From DASYZQ01 sp035946175 (GTDB lineage: Bacteria > Patescibacteriota > Saccharimonadia > Saccharimonadales > UBA4665), in NCBI GenBank assembly GCA_035946175.1, contig DASYZQ010000020.1, forward strand, positions 1 to 26,495: a stretch of 26,495 nucleotides of DNA, written 5' to 3'. Both the position numbers and the translations under genes were made by a program. Positions 15,810-22,241 of the stretch are shown in pieces (position 1 is the stretch's first letter; every line of letters starts with the position of its first letter). The notes under the pieces are model-generated. The model searched no databases and was not told the origin of the DNA. It saw only the letters and a list, made by a program, of their open reading frames with translations.

Positions 15810-16769
15810 TTATTCAATTGCTGGCATCAATTCATTGAAACTTACTTTATATCGCTTGGCAACCGTACTCAGACTAAAACGGTGGTTTTGGGTACCAATT
15901 GCCTCAATAGCGTATGTTGCGCACACGGCGCCAAGTTGTGCGGACGCTCGCAGCGGCCAGCGCCTTAGGTAGCCAAAGAAAAAGCCCGCTCTGTAGGCAT
16001 CACCAGCACCGGTCGGGTCAACGACCTGCTTTGGTGCGGCTGTGCCGACAGTGATAGCTTCCGGTACAGCCCGCCCCTCGATACGGGAACCATGTTGCCC
16101 AAGTGTCGTAATTACGATTGGCACCTGTCTTTTTATCCGTTCGATTGAAAGTCTGGATTTATCGCTAAGGACCGTAAGCTCGTAGTCATTGACAATAAGC
16201 AATTGTGCGCCGAGGATACCGCGGCGCATTTGTTCACCTGGCAGGTTGCTGACCTGCTGCCCGATATCGTAACAGTAGGGTAGCCTCCACTGCAGACATT
16301 CTTTGGCTTGGCGTTCCATCCCCTTTGGGTCATGAGGCGAGATCACTACAAGGGGGGCTTGATCTTTCCATGGAGCCAACGAAAGTGAGGCGCTATCGAA
16401 CATTGCCCCCGGGTAAAAGCCACCGATTTGTTTCTGATCTCGGTCAGTTATAACGTTGAAAGTAGCGGTTGGTAAGCTACTTTCATGTAGGTGGGTAATA
16501 TTGACACCGAGATGAGCTAACGATTCCATATACACTAAGGCATCTTTGCCAATTGAACCGAGGAGGTATGGTGTTTCGCCGAGCAGTGCCATAGAATAGG
16601 CGATATTGGCTGCCACACCGCCATAGGTATCAGTAAGCTGATCAAGGAAGATAGAGACAGATAATGCATCGAACCTTTCGGGATGTATGTAGTCGGTGTA
16701 GCGCCCCCGGAAGCTCATCAAGCGATCAATGGCGATCGAGCCGGTCAGTACAATGGGCGGTTTAATCAT
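15810..16769 (-). CDS. Adenosine kinase, actinobacterial AdoK-like (PfkB family)
   Basis: 319 aa PfkB/ribokinase-fold kinase. The N-terminus (VLTGSIAIDRLMSFRGRYTD), GGVAANIAYSMALLG, QIGGFYPGAM and the ATP/anion-hole signature VDPTGAGDAYRAGFFFG (catalytic base Asp257) are seen. The order TGSIA-x-D-x-LM-x-F-x-GR and the FYPGAM block follow the mycobacterial-type adenosine kinase from memory, rather than ribokinase or fructokinase. Expected reaction: adenosine + ATP to AMP + ADP. Directly upstream of ahcY, it would remove the adenosine that AhcY produces and return it as AMP. That context strengthens the substrate call, which remains an inference. No Shine-Dalgarno precedes the ATG; the -10 box lies 7 nt before it. 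Confidence 0.82.
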   Translation of the reverse strand: MIKPPIVLTGSIAIDRLMSFRGRYTDYIHPERFDALSVSIFLDQLTDTYGGVAANIAYSMALLGETPYLLGSIGKDALVYMESLAHLGVNITHLHESSLPTATFNVITDRDQKQIGGFYPGAMFDSASLSLAPWKDQAPLVVISPHDPKGMERQAKECLQWRLPYCYDIGQQVSNLPGEQMRRGILGAQLLIVNDYELTVLSDKSRLSIERIKRQVPIVITTLGQHGSRIEGRAVPEAITVGTAAPKQVVDPTGAGDAYRAGFFFGYLRRWPLRASAQLGAVCATYAIEAIGTQNHRFSLSTVAKRYKVSFNELMPAIE

Positions 16770-16771
16770 CC

Positions 16772-16800
16772 AAGCTATGTTAGCAGTCTAAGCATAGCTT
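16772..16800. promoter_or_regulatory. Long inverted repeat (possible operator) over the adenosine kinase promoter
   Basis: AAGCTATG (16772-16779) and CATAGCTT (16793-16800) are perfect inverted repeats. They are extended inward by TTAG (16780-16783) and CTAA (16788-16791), with one unpaired G at 16792 and a CAGT loop. The left arm covers the minus-strand -10 box. It could be a repressor operator. Confidence 0.5.
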
Positions 16801-16806
16801 AGGCAA
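16777..16806 (-). promoter_or_regulatory. Promoter of the adenosine kinase-ahcY operon, leaderless type
   Basis: Minus strand: TTGCCT (16806-16801), an 18-nt spacer, TAACAT (16782-16777), then 7 nt to the ATG at 16769. No Shine-Dalgarno is present. Confidence 0.5.
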
Positions 16807-16937
16807 CCAAGCCCGGGGGCTCGTAATGAGCAGTGAAGCCTTTGTTTTATAGTTGTTTGCTGCGAGTAATTCTTTACCTTGATAGAGCTATGAGTATGCA
16901 GGTGTGGATGCCTATGACTCGGGGCTTAAGGAAGCGT

Positions 16938-16966
16938 TTGCTTTTTTCGGATATTGGCGATATAAT
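16938..16966 (+). promoter_or_regulatory. Promoter of the rpsF-ssb-rpsR-efp run
   Basis: TTGCTT (16938-16943), a 17-nt spacer and TATAAT (16961-16966). The predicted start near 16973 gives a leader of about 80 nt that can hold the RNA structure and the strong Shine-Dalgarno before rpsF. From 16807 to 16937 of this divergent intergenic region I see nothing else definite. Confidence 0.7.
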
Positions 16967-16982
16967 TACCTCTGTAGATAAA

Positions 16983-17036
16983 ACTCATTTCAGCTCGACG
17001 CTATTTTCTTGAAAAAACATGTAGTCGGGCCGAGTC
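16983..17036 (+). promoter_or_regulatory. Possible S6:S18-binding leader motif
   Basis: CGAC (16996-16999) pairs with GTCG (17024-17027). After a GGCCG bulge (17028-17032), AG (17033-17034) can pair with CT (16994-16995). A conserved CCG opposite such a stem, shortly before rpsF, is the hallmark of the known S6:S18 autoregulatory leader motif. The placement is right. The fold was drawn by eye and the stems are short. Confidence 0.4.
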
Positions 17037-17054
17037 CAAGCGGAAGGAGTAGAT

Positions 17055-17441
17055 ATGTATCAATACGAAGTGGCAGTGCTGTACCATCCTGATCTTGAGA
17101 TTGACCTGGAAAAAACCTCTGCCAAAGTCGAAAAGATCTTTACTGCTGCAGGTGGTAAAGTTATTCATACTGATAATTGGGGTAAGCGCAAGCTGGCCTA
17201 TCCGATAAAGAAGAATGACTATGCAGTTTACGTATTCTATACGGTTGAGCTAAAACCAGAGGTAACGTCGAAGATTGAAGGGGCATTGAATATTAGTAGT
17301 GAAGTGATTCGCTACCTTATTACTCGTGTCGATCACAAGGGTATTGCCAAGGCTGAAGCGCAAAAGGCTGAAAAGGCCAAGCGTGCCGCTGAGCGGGGAG
17401 ATGCAGACGACAAGGGTAATCAAGAGACTGCTGAAGAGTAA
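17055..17441 (+). CDS. rpsF: 30S ribosomal protein S6
   Basis: 128 aa. The S6 core is at residues 1-95 (YEVAVLYHPDLE, KVIHTDNWGKRKLAYPIKKNDYAVYVFYTV, SSEVIRYLITRVD), followed by a charged Lys/Ala/Glu tail of about 30 residues. S6 binds S18 on the 30S platform. AAGGAG precedes the ATG at ideal distance. It opens the conserved rpsF-ssb-rpsR order. Confidence 0.95.
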   Translation: MYQYEVAVLYHPDLEIDLEKTSAKVEKIFTAAGGKVIHTDNWGKRKLAYPIKKNDYAVYVFYTVELKPEVTSKIEGALNISSEVIRYLITRVDHKGIAKAEAQKAEKAKRAAERGDADDKGNQETAEE

Positions 17442-17482
17442 GATACAATAGAAGAAGAAAAAAGGAAGGGAGAACACATACT

Positions 17483-17965
17483 ATGGCACGGAGCGTCAAT
17501 CAGGTCATCTTAATGGGGAACCTCACTCGTGATCCGGAGTTACGACAGACACCGAGTGGCCAAAATGTCTGTAGTTTTAGTCTGGCATTGAATCGGGCCT
17601 ACAAAGACCAGAGCGGTGACTGGCAGGAAGTCACTGACTATGTCGATTGTGTCGCCTGGGCGACGTTGGCTGAGCGGGTGTCGCAGTACTTGAAGAAGGG
17701 ACGCCGGGTACTTGTGCAGGGACGCCTGCAAAGCCGCAGTTGGGAGCAGGAAGGCCAGAAGCGCAGCAAAGTTGAAGTGCTTGCCAATGACGTTACCTTT
17801 TTGGATGGCCGGCCTGGTGACAGCACCACGACTTCGTCGAGTAGTACTGACGACAACTCAAGTGATGACAGTAATCAACCCAGCAAGCCAAAGAAGAAGT
17901 CTGATGATGTTGTCATCGAGGACATTACTGACGAGCCGATTAATCTTGACGACATACCATTCTAA
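17483..17965 (+). CDS. ssb: Single-stranded DNA-binding protein
   Basis: 160 aa. The OB-fold is at residues about 1-110 (SVNQVILMGNLTRDPELRQTPSGQNVCSF in part, DYVDCVAWATLAERVSQYLKKGRRVLVQGRL, VEVLANDVTFLDGR). A Ser/Thr/Asp-rich disordered linker follows and the protein ends in the SSB tip DDIPF, which docks partner repair and replication proteins. It protects ssDNA during replication, recombination and repair. GGAAGGGAG lies before the ATG. It is 41 bases after rpsF. Confidence 0.96.
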   Translation: MARSVNQVILMGNLTRDPELRQTPSGQNVCSFSLALNRAYKDQSGDWQEVTDYVDCVAWATLAERVSQYLKKGRRVLVQGRLQSRSWEQEGQKRSKVEVLANDVTFLDGRPGDSTTTSSSSTDDNSSDDSNQPSKPKKKSDDVVIEDITDEPINLDDIPF

Positions 17966-18004
17966 AAGCACCACCGAAAGTTGTACTGAGAAAGGATTTA
18001 GTTT

Positions 18005-18208
18005 ATGGCAAAAATTTTTAAACATCGCACTGACGTTGCTTACTTTGATTACAAAGACTATAAGACTTTGCAGCGTTATGTGAATAGCTATGGTCAAATC
18101 GAGACCCGCAAGAAGACCGGCTTAACCGAAAGCCAGCAGCGCCGTCTGGCGCGGGCTATCAAAAGGGCTCGTCATATTGCACTGTTGCCCTTTGTAGCCA
18201 ATGGCTAA
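18005..18208 (+). CDS. rpsR: 30S ribosomal protein S18
   Basis: 67 aa, slightly shorter than the usual 72-80. Family blocks: DYKDYKTLQRYVNSYGQIETRKKTG in part, and QQRRLARAIKRARHIALLPFV, the rRNA-binding end. It partners S6. AAAGGA precedes the ATG. Placement directly after ssb is the standard arrangement. Confidence 0.95.
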   Translation: MAKIFKHRTDVAYFDYKDYKTLQRYVNSYGQIETRKKTGLTESQQRRLARAIKRARHIALLPFVANG

Positions 18209-18246
18209 AATCACATATCGAACCAGCTAAAAGAGGCGAATATAGC

Positions 18247-18810
18247 ATGCTTCGCATTACTGATCTCAAAAAGAACACCTTATTCCAGCTTGATGATGTG
18301 CCATATCGTGTGGTGGACTATAGCCAAAAAGTCATGGGCCGGGGGGGTTCGATTGTCAATGTCCGGATCAAGAGCCTTATTGATGGTAAAGTCCTTGATA
18401 AAACCTTCAAAGGTAATGAGCAGCTAGAGAATGCCGATGTGACCAACCAGAATGTTCAGTACTTATATACCGACGGGCAGTCCTACTTTTTCATGAACGA
18501 TGAAAGCTTCGAGCAGTTCGAGGTTTCTGCGAATCTGGTCGGCGATAGCGCCAAATATCTCAAGGAAGGGGATCAGCTGCAGTTGCAATTCTTCAATGGC
18601 CGACCAATCAGTGTCGAATTGCCCAAGAATGTGCCACTCAAGGTCACCTACACTGAAGATGTCGTGAGGGGAGATACAACCACCAATGTGCTCAAGGATG
18701 CCGAGTTAGAAACCGGTGTACACGTAAGAGTGCCTGCTTTTATAAAGCAGGGCGACCTTATATCCGTTGACACGGCAACTGGCGCATACCGTGAGCGAGT
18801 GAAGGGCTAG
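18247..18810 (+). CDS. efp: Translation elongation factor P, Arg-tip type
   Basis: 187 aa with all three beta-barrel domains: KOW-like N-terminal domain, central OB (FMNDESFEQFEV) and C-terminal OB (ETGVHVRVPAFIKQGDLISVDTATGAY in part). EF-P rescues ribosomes stalled at consecutive prolines by placing a loop near the peptidyl transferase centre. The tip residue, Lys34 in E. coli (PGKGQA), is Arg32 here in the loop MGRGGS. The usual Pro before the Gly is Met. The rpsF-ssb-rpsR genes lie immediately upstream with a 38-bp gap, so co-transcription is likely. The TAG stop lies inside the CTAG target of the downstream insertion sequence. Confidence 0.95.
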   Translation: MLRITDLKKNTLFQLDDVPYRVVDYSQKVMGRGGSIVNVRIKSLIDGKVLDKTFKGNEQLENADVTNQNVQYLYTDGQSYFFMNDESFEQFEVSANLVGDSAKYLKEGDQLQLQFFNGRPISVELPKNVPLKVTYTEDVVRGDTTTNVLKDAELETGVHVRVPAFIKQGDLISVDTATGAYRERVKG

Positions 18811-18824
18811 AACCCATCTCAAAA
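18807..18824 (+). repeat. Left inverted repeat of the IS with CTAG target copy
   Basis: CTAGAACCCATCTCAAAA, an exact reverse complement of 19662-19679. The TAG here is also the efp stop codon. Confidence 0.9.
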
Positions 18825-18833
18825 TTCCCCAAA

Positions 18834-18884
18834 CCTTGCTAGCATGAAAGGTACGGCGTGAGCCGTACCTTTTTGTAAGCAAGG
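18834..18884 (+). promoter_or_regulatory. Nested hairpin: terminator-like stem and RBS-masking outer stem in the IS
   Basis: Inner stem AAAGGTACGGC (18847-18857) and GCCGTACCTTT (18862-18872) with a GTGA tetraloop, then T residues: terminator-like. Outer stem CCTTGCT (18834-18840) with AGCAAGG (18878-18884) pairs away the AAGG that serves as Shine-Dalgarno for the transposase ATG at 18894. Both parts would lower transposase made from read-through efp transcripts. Confidence 0.65.
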
Positions 18885-18893
18885 AAAACAAAT

Positions 18894-19687
18894 ATGCAAA
18901 GACTGGTGGATGAGCAGTGGTCATTGTTGGCTCCACTGCTGGAAAAGAGTCATGTAAAGCAAACCAATCGTGGTCGCCCCAGACTTCCTGACCGTGACGT
19001 GTTGGACGGCATCTTGTGGGTGCTCAAAACTGGAGCCCAGTGGAACGAACTGCCTGGTAAGTATCCACCGTACCAAACCTGCCACCGTCGATTCCAAGAA
19101 TGGGTTCGCTCCGGTGTGCTTGCAGAACTGTTACGAGTACTAGCCCAGGACATGGAGGCTCGTGGTGGTATCTCATTGGAAGAGTGCTTCATTGACGGAA
19201 CGTCTGCCCCGGCTAAAAAGGGGGCCTTGGTGTTGGCAAAACAAAGAAAGGCAAAGGTACCAAGCTCATGGTCATCTGCGATGGAGAGTCTCTTCCGGTC
19301 GCCATCCACGTGGGCTCTGCTTCTCCGCATGAGGTCACCTTGGTGGATGCAACGCTTGCCTGCAAAATTACCCGAGGTACTCCAAAACGCCTGGTAGCTG
19401 ACAAGGCATACGACAGTGACCCACTCGATACACGAATGCAGGAACGAGGCATTGACGTCATCTCACCGCACCAAGGGCGGCGGGTGAAGCCGAAGACTCA
19501 GGACGGTCGAAAGTTACGGCGCTACCGGAGACGTTGGAAGATTGAACGACTCAATGCCTGGCTGCAGAACTTCCGAAGGCTGACGACCAGATTTGACTAC
19601 AAGCTGGAGAACTACGTAGGTTTTGTACACCTGGCATGTATCCCTTATCTTACTGAGACATTTTTGAGATGGGTTCTAGTCAAATAG
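18894..19687 (+). CDS. IS5-family DDE transposase, made by -1 frameshifting
   Basis: Frame 1 (from ATG 18894) carries the N-terminal DNA-binding part and WVLKTGAQWNELPGKYPPYQ, plus the first catalytic Asp (FIDG, Asp101). At 19217-19223 lies A-AAG-GGG, a heptamer of the X-XXY-YYZ slip type. A -1 shift there joins GGLGVGKTKKGKGTKLMVICDG and the rest of the DDE domain: Asp in LVADKAYDS and Glu in RRRWKIERLNAWLQNFRR. The fused protein is 264 aa, the normal size for the group. Without slippage, frame 1 would run on to about 19397 as a truncated protein. The stop codon TAG (19685-19687) lies outside the IS, in the flanking DNA, so the last residues depend on the insertion site. Confidence 0.88.
19217..19223 (+). 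promoter_or_regulatory. Putative programmed -1 frameshift heptamer AAAGGGG
   Basis: Read as A AAG GGG in the upstream frame. Both tRNAs can re-pair after a -1 slip (AAA, GGG). It is exactly where the two transposase frames must join. Confidence 0.65.
19662..19679 (-). repeat. Right inverted repeat of the IS with CTAG target copy
   Basis: TTTTGAGATGGGTTCTAG, an exact reverse complement of the left end. The transposase frame reads through it. Confidence 0.9.
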
Positions 19688-19966
19688 AAAAATAGGCAAT
19701 TTGAGAGTGGGCAGTTAGCTATACGTCATCGGGACCTCTAATACCAGCAAGTGTTCATGTTCGTCCCTATTTAGCAGATGCCTAAGAGTATTCCAGTGTC
19801 TCATCGGTCGAACCTGATGATCCTAATGCATGGCAGGAACAGGGGCCGCTACTGTTGCGTATAATAGGAATCATTGTTTTATAGTTGACATTACATAATT
19901 AATATGCTTAAATTATTACCGTAAAACAAAAACAAAGAGATCATTAAGTTAAGGAGATTATTGGAA
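19680..19966. other. Intergenic region downstream of the IS
   Basis: About 290 bases with no convincing gene. One hairpin is visible: TCATCGGT (19801-19808) with ACC-T-GATGA (19812-19820), one bulge and a CGA loop. It is not followed by a U-tract, so it is not a clear terminator. The right part is AT-rich and carries the promoter of the next gene. Confidence 0.45.
19885..19913 (+). promoter_or_regulatory. Promoter of the 613-aa protein gene
   Basis: Perfect TTGACA (19885-19890), a 17-nt spacer and a weak -10 TTAAAT (19908-19913) preceded by TGC. The leader is about 45 nt and contains AAGGAG (19951-19956). Confidence 0.5.
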
Positions 19967-21808
19967 ATGACTGAAATACTCCCCAATCCAATTCAAATGA
20001 ATGAAGGCGCGCCACGCTACGGGGTGGTAACTAACCCGGAGCTGGTGCATAATATCCTGAATAGCCAAGAAGCGCAGCAAATTTTTGCTCAGGGTGGTGA
20101 GCAGGCTTATACAGATTACGTTCATGACCAGCTGATCAAAGGTAAGGAAGTTGAACTGCGCCAGCCAGGTGTAGTAGCTGTACGCAAAAACCAAGGTGTT
20201 CCAGAAGTTTCTGGCAATGTTGGAGAGAGTCAAAAATTATCAGATAATCCAGACTCTTCACCTATGACTATACAGGACCATATGGCAGGTATTGAGAATA
20301 ACCTGGGCAATATGCGCCAAAGTGTGAACAACCTTAGAGATTTGGAAAATTCCCTTGACGCTTCAAGTGCTCGGCTGGCCAAAAGCGGTGAACCTGAGCC
20401 ACAAGACGAAGGTAAACAGGTACGCGATGAAAAAGATGGTCAAGGCCCGGTTCAAGAGGACTGGTCCAGCTTAAGCGAAGATGAGAAGGCTGCTATACAG
20501 GAAGAAGCCCTTCAGATGCACGAGAAGTGGCAAGCGGCAAGAAACCCATTAATTGCTGCAATGGACCGGTATGCGCTACTGAGTGCCAATCAGCGCGGTA
20601 GCCATTACGGTCGGCTTGAAGCAAGTGGTCCGTTCCGCCGCTTCGAGAGTTTTGTACGCAACAACAGCTGGTTACACCCATTCCGGGTGCGACGTTCTCG
20701 GCGTGAAGATGCAGCAAGAGAAGAAGCTCGCCTGGAATTCTTGCATCAGCTTCGAGATTTTACACCCACTCACATCCAGATTGCCGGTGAGTATGAACGC
20801 GACTCTGCAGGTATGAGGAGTAGGATGAAGGCCCTAACAGTTAGACTCGCAGCTATGGATATGGTAGAGGGCCGAATTGAACAATGGCAAGGGGTACTGA
20901 CCGAAGCCAAGTACCGTGGGGTTATGACTGATATGTATGGGGTTGAGCACGATGTGCTCACACCTACGAATAATAGAATTAATGCTCTAGGTAATCGGAT
21001 TGCTCGCGACTGGCAAAGAGCAAGTAAAGTAGGCAGGATATTCCGCGTAGCTCTTCCGGCTGCTGCGATCGGGGTAGGCGGTGGTGCGCTTGCATTGCTA
21101 ACAGCCCCATGGCTTGCTCCTGCTGCCCTGGGTGTAGCCACTGCATATGTGGGGAAGAAGTCTGGTCACGGTCAAGCAAGAGCTGCTAGCCGCCGCATGA
21201 TATTGACCGACCAGGGTCTACGGCAGGCAAGAGAACGAGCAGGTGAGCGTAGGGGTGACTTCGAGAGCGTGCATTTAGCCCCAAATGCAGTAGAATATTA
21301 CAGCCGTAATCCATACAATCTTGACATTACAGGACCAATCGAGTCGGGTACTCGTCGTGATATTGGTGTCAACTATGATCGTCGCCGCAAGGCCGGTACC
21401 GTTGGCGCCGCAGCCGCAGCCGCCGCGTTCGGCGGGATGCAGGCTCTGCGAGCGGTCGGTGCAGCTGGGCATAACGGTGGTGCGCATCCTGGCCACCCCG
21501 GAAGTGGCCCTGGGAGGTCCGTAAACCCTAATGTCACGCCGCCTAATCCCGGTGTTCCTAGCGCGGATCTGCATGAATTTCCATGGACGGTGGCTGAGCA
21601 CCTGACCCAAGATCCGGGTAAAGCCCTACCAACTGTTCGGCAGGCCATTATGGCCTGGAACCAAGTGCATCCTGCTGCCCAGCACTTACGGTTAGGTGCT
21701 TGGAATGGAACGCGGGTAATCTTCGAGCCACATGGTGCGATTGTGGATACGAAACAGATGGTTGATTTTAACCGATTCATGTCTGATTGGTACGCGTTGA
21801 CACATTAA
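19967..21808 (+). CDS. 613-aa predicted membrane-associated protein of unknown function
   Basis: ATG 19967 lies 10 nt after AAGGAG; TTG 19961 is too close. Residues 1-90 look globular. About 90-165 is acidic and probably disordered. About 165-340 is charged and helical, likely coiled coil (EEARLEFLHQLRDF, MRSRMKALTVRLAAMDMVEGR in part). A hydrophobic hairpin follows at about 355-395 (RVALPAAAIGVGGGALALL, APWLAPAALGVATAYVG). After a basic stretch there is an Ala-rich helix (TVGAAAAAAAFGGMQALRAVG), a Gly/Pro/His-rich linker, and a small C-terminal domain (EFPWTVAEHL to DFNRFMSDWY). This long-helix, hydrophobic, low-complexity, small-domain layout is typical of large uncharacterised Patescibacteria proteins. 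No signal peptide is seen. I do not assign a function. Confidence 0.75.
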   Translation: MTEILPNPIQMNEGAPRYGVVTNPELVHNILNSQEAQQIFAQGGEQAYTDYVHDQLIKGKEVELRQPGVVAVRKNQGVPEVSGNVGESQKLSDNPDSSPMTIQDHMAGIENNLGNMRQSVNNLRDLENSLDASSARLAKSGEPEPQDEGKQVRDEKDGQGPVQEDWSSLSEDEKAAIQEEALQMHEKWQAARNPLIAAMDRYALLSANQRGSHYGRLEASGPFRRFESFVRNNSWLHPFRVRRSRREDAAREEARLEFLHQLRDFTPTHIQIAGEYERDSAGMRSRMKALTVRLAAMDMVEGRIEQWQGVLTEAKYRGVMTDMYGVEHDVLTPTNNRINALGNRIARDWQRASKVGRIFRVALPAAAIGVGGGALALLTAPWLAPAALGVATAYVGKKSGHGQARAASRRMILTDQGLRQARERAGERRGDFESVHLAPNAVEYYSRNPYNLDITGPIESGTRRDIGVNYDRRRKAGTVGAAAAAAAFGGMQALRAVGAAGHNGGAHPGHPGSGPGRSVNPNVTPPNPGVPSADLHEFPWTVAEHLTQDPGKALPTVRQAIMAWNQVHPAAQHLRLGAWNGTRVIFEPHGAIVDTKQMVDFNRFMSDWYALTH

Positions 21809-21874
21809 AGTTAGCCATTCTGTACAAAATTAGGTTAAGATCTATATAAATATTAAAAATAGGAAGACAAAAAT

Positions 21875-22165
21875 ATGAAAGATAACTTACGCGGATCGGT
21901 ACTAAAAGCTGTTGGTCTCATAAATGCCTCTAAGGAAGATCAGGATGCAACACTTTATCGTATCGAACAGGTTGCTCGTAAACGATTTGCTTTGGCATTG
22001 CCAGAACTACTCACCGACAAGCAGCTTGAGCATGTCGATTCTATGTACAAGGCCGGCGATGAGGAAGTGGTCGTTATGCAATGGATTGAAGGCCAAATTC
22101 CACAATACGAAGAAGCTATGAGCGCTATTATCCTCGACGTGGCTGAAGAGGCTGCGCAAGACTAA
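21875..22165 (+). CDS. Small acidic protein, DUF5663-like
   Basis: 96 aa, acidic and mostly helical. The segment ALALPELLTDKQLEHVDSMYKAGDEEVVVMQWIEGQIPQYEEAM resembles the small DUF5663-type proteins common in Patescibacteria, recalled rather than searched. AGGAAG precedes the ATG and a TATA-rich tract (21843-21855) lies upstream. It follows the 613-aa gene by 66 bases and may share its transcript. Function unknown. Confidence 0.65.
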   Translation: MKDNLRGSVLKAVGLINASKEDQDATLYRIEQVARKRFALALPELLTDKQLEHVDSMYKAGDEEVVVMQWIEGQIPQYEEAMSAIILDVAEEAAQD

Positions 22166-22226
22166 CGGCTGAAGACTTATATAAAAACTATAAAAACATC
22201 TAGGGTGGTGGGGCTGTGTCGCCTTA

Positions 22227-22235
22227 TGCTACACT
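22227..22235 (+). promoter_or_regulatory. Extended -10 of the phosphoribosyltransferase-like gene, leaderless type
   Basis: TGC-TACACT, with TACACT at 22230-22235, ends six bases before ATG 22242. No -35 and no Shine-Dalgarno are seen. Confidence 0.55.
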
Positions 22236-22241
22236 GCCGAT

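Larger units (their letters stand above)
18811..19675 (+). mobile_element. IS5-family (IS427-like) insertion sequence, 865 bp, apparently complete
   Basis: The ends are perfect inverted repeats, AACCCATCTCAAAA at 18811-18824 and its complement at 19662-19675. Both are flanked by CTAG (18807-18810 and 19676-19679), which I read as a 4-bp target duplication. CTAG is itself palindromic, so the exact ends could differ by up to 4 bases. Inside is one DDE transposase in two frames. The split reading frame, size and TA-containing target fit the IS427 group of IS5. No decay is visible, so it looks recent and possibly active. Confidence 0.88.

Noticed and set aside
16842..16855. 14-nt repeat TTGTTTTATAGTTG also at 19874-19887
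   Set aside because: Two AT-rich copies in intergenic DNA with no shared context beyond this. Likely chance.
18847..18874. Terminator belonging to efp
   Set aside because: The stem lies inside the IS inverted repeats, so it belongs to the element even if it now ends efp transcripts.
19801..19820. tRNA-like T-arm or terminator
   Set aside because: The hairpin has a 3-nt loop, a bulge, no U-tract and no neighbouring tRNA arms.
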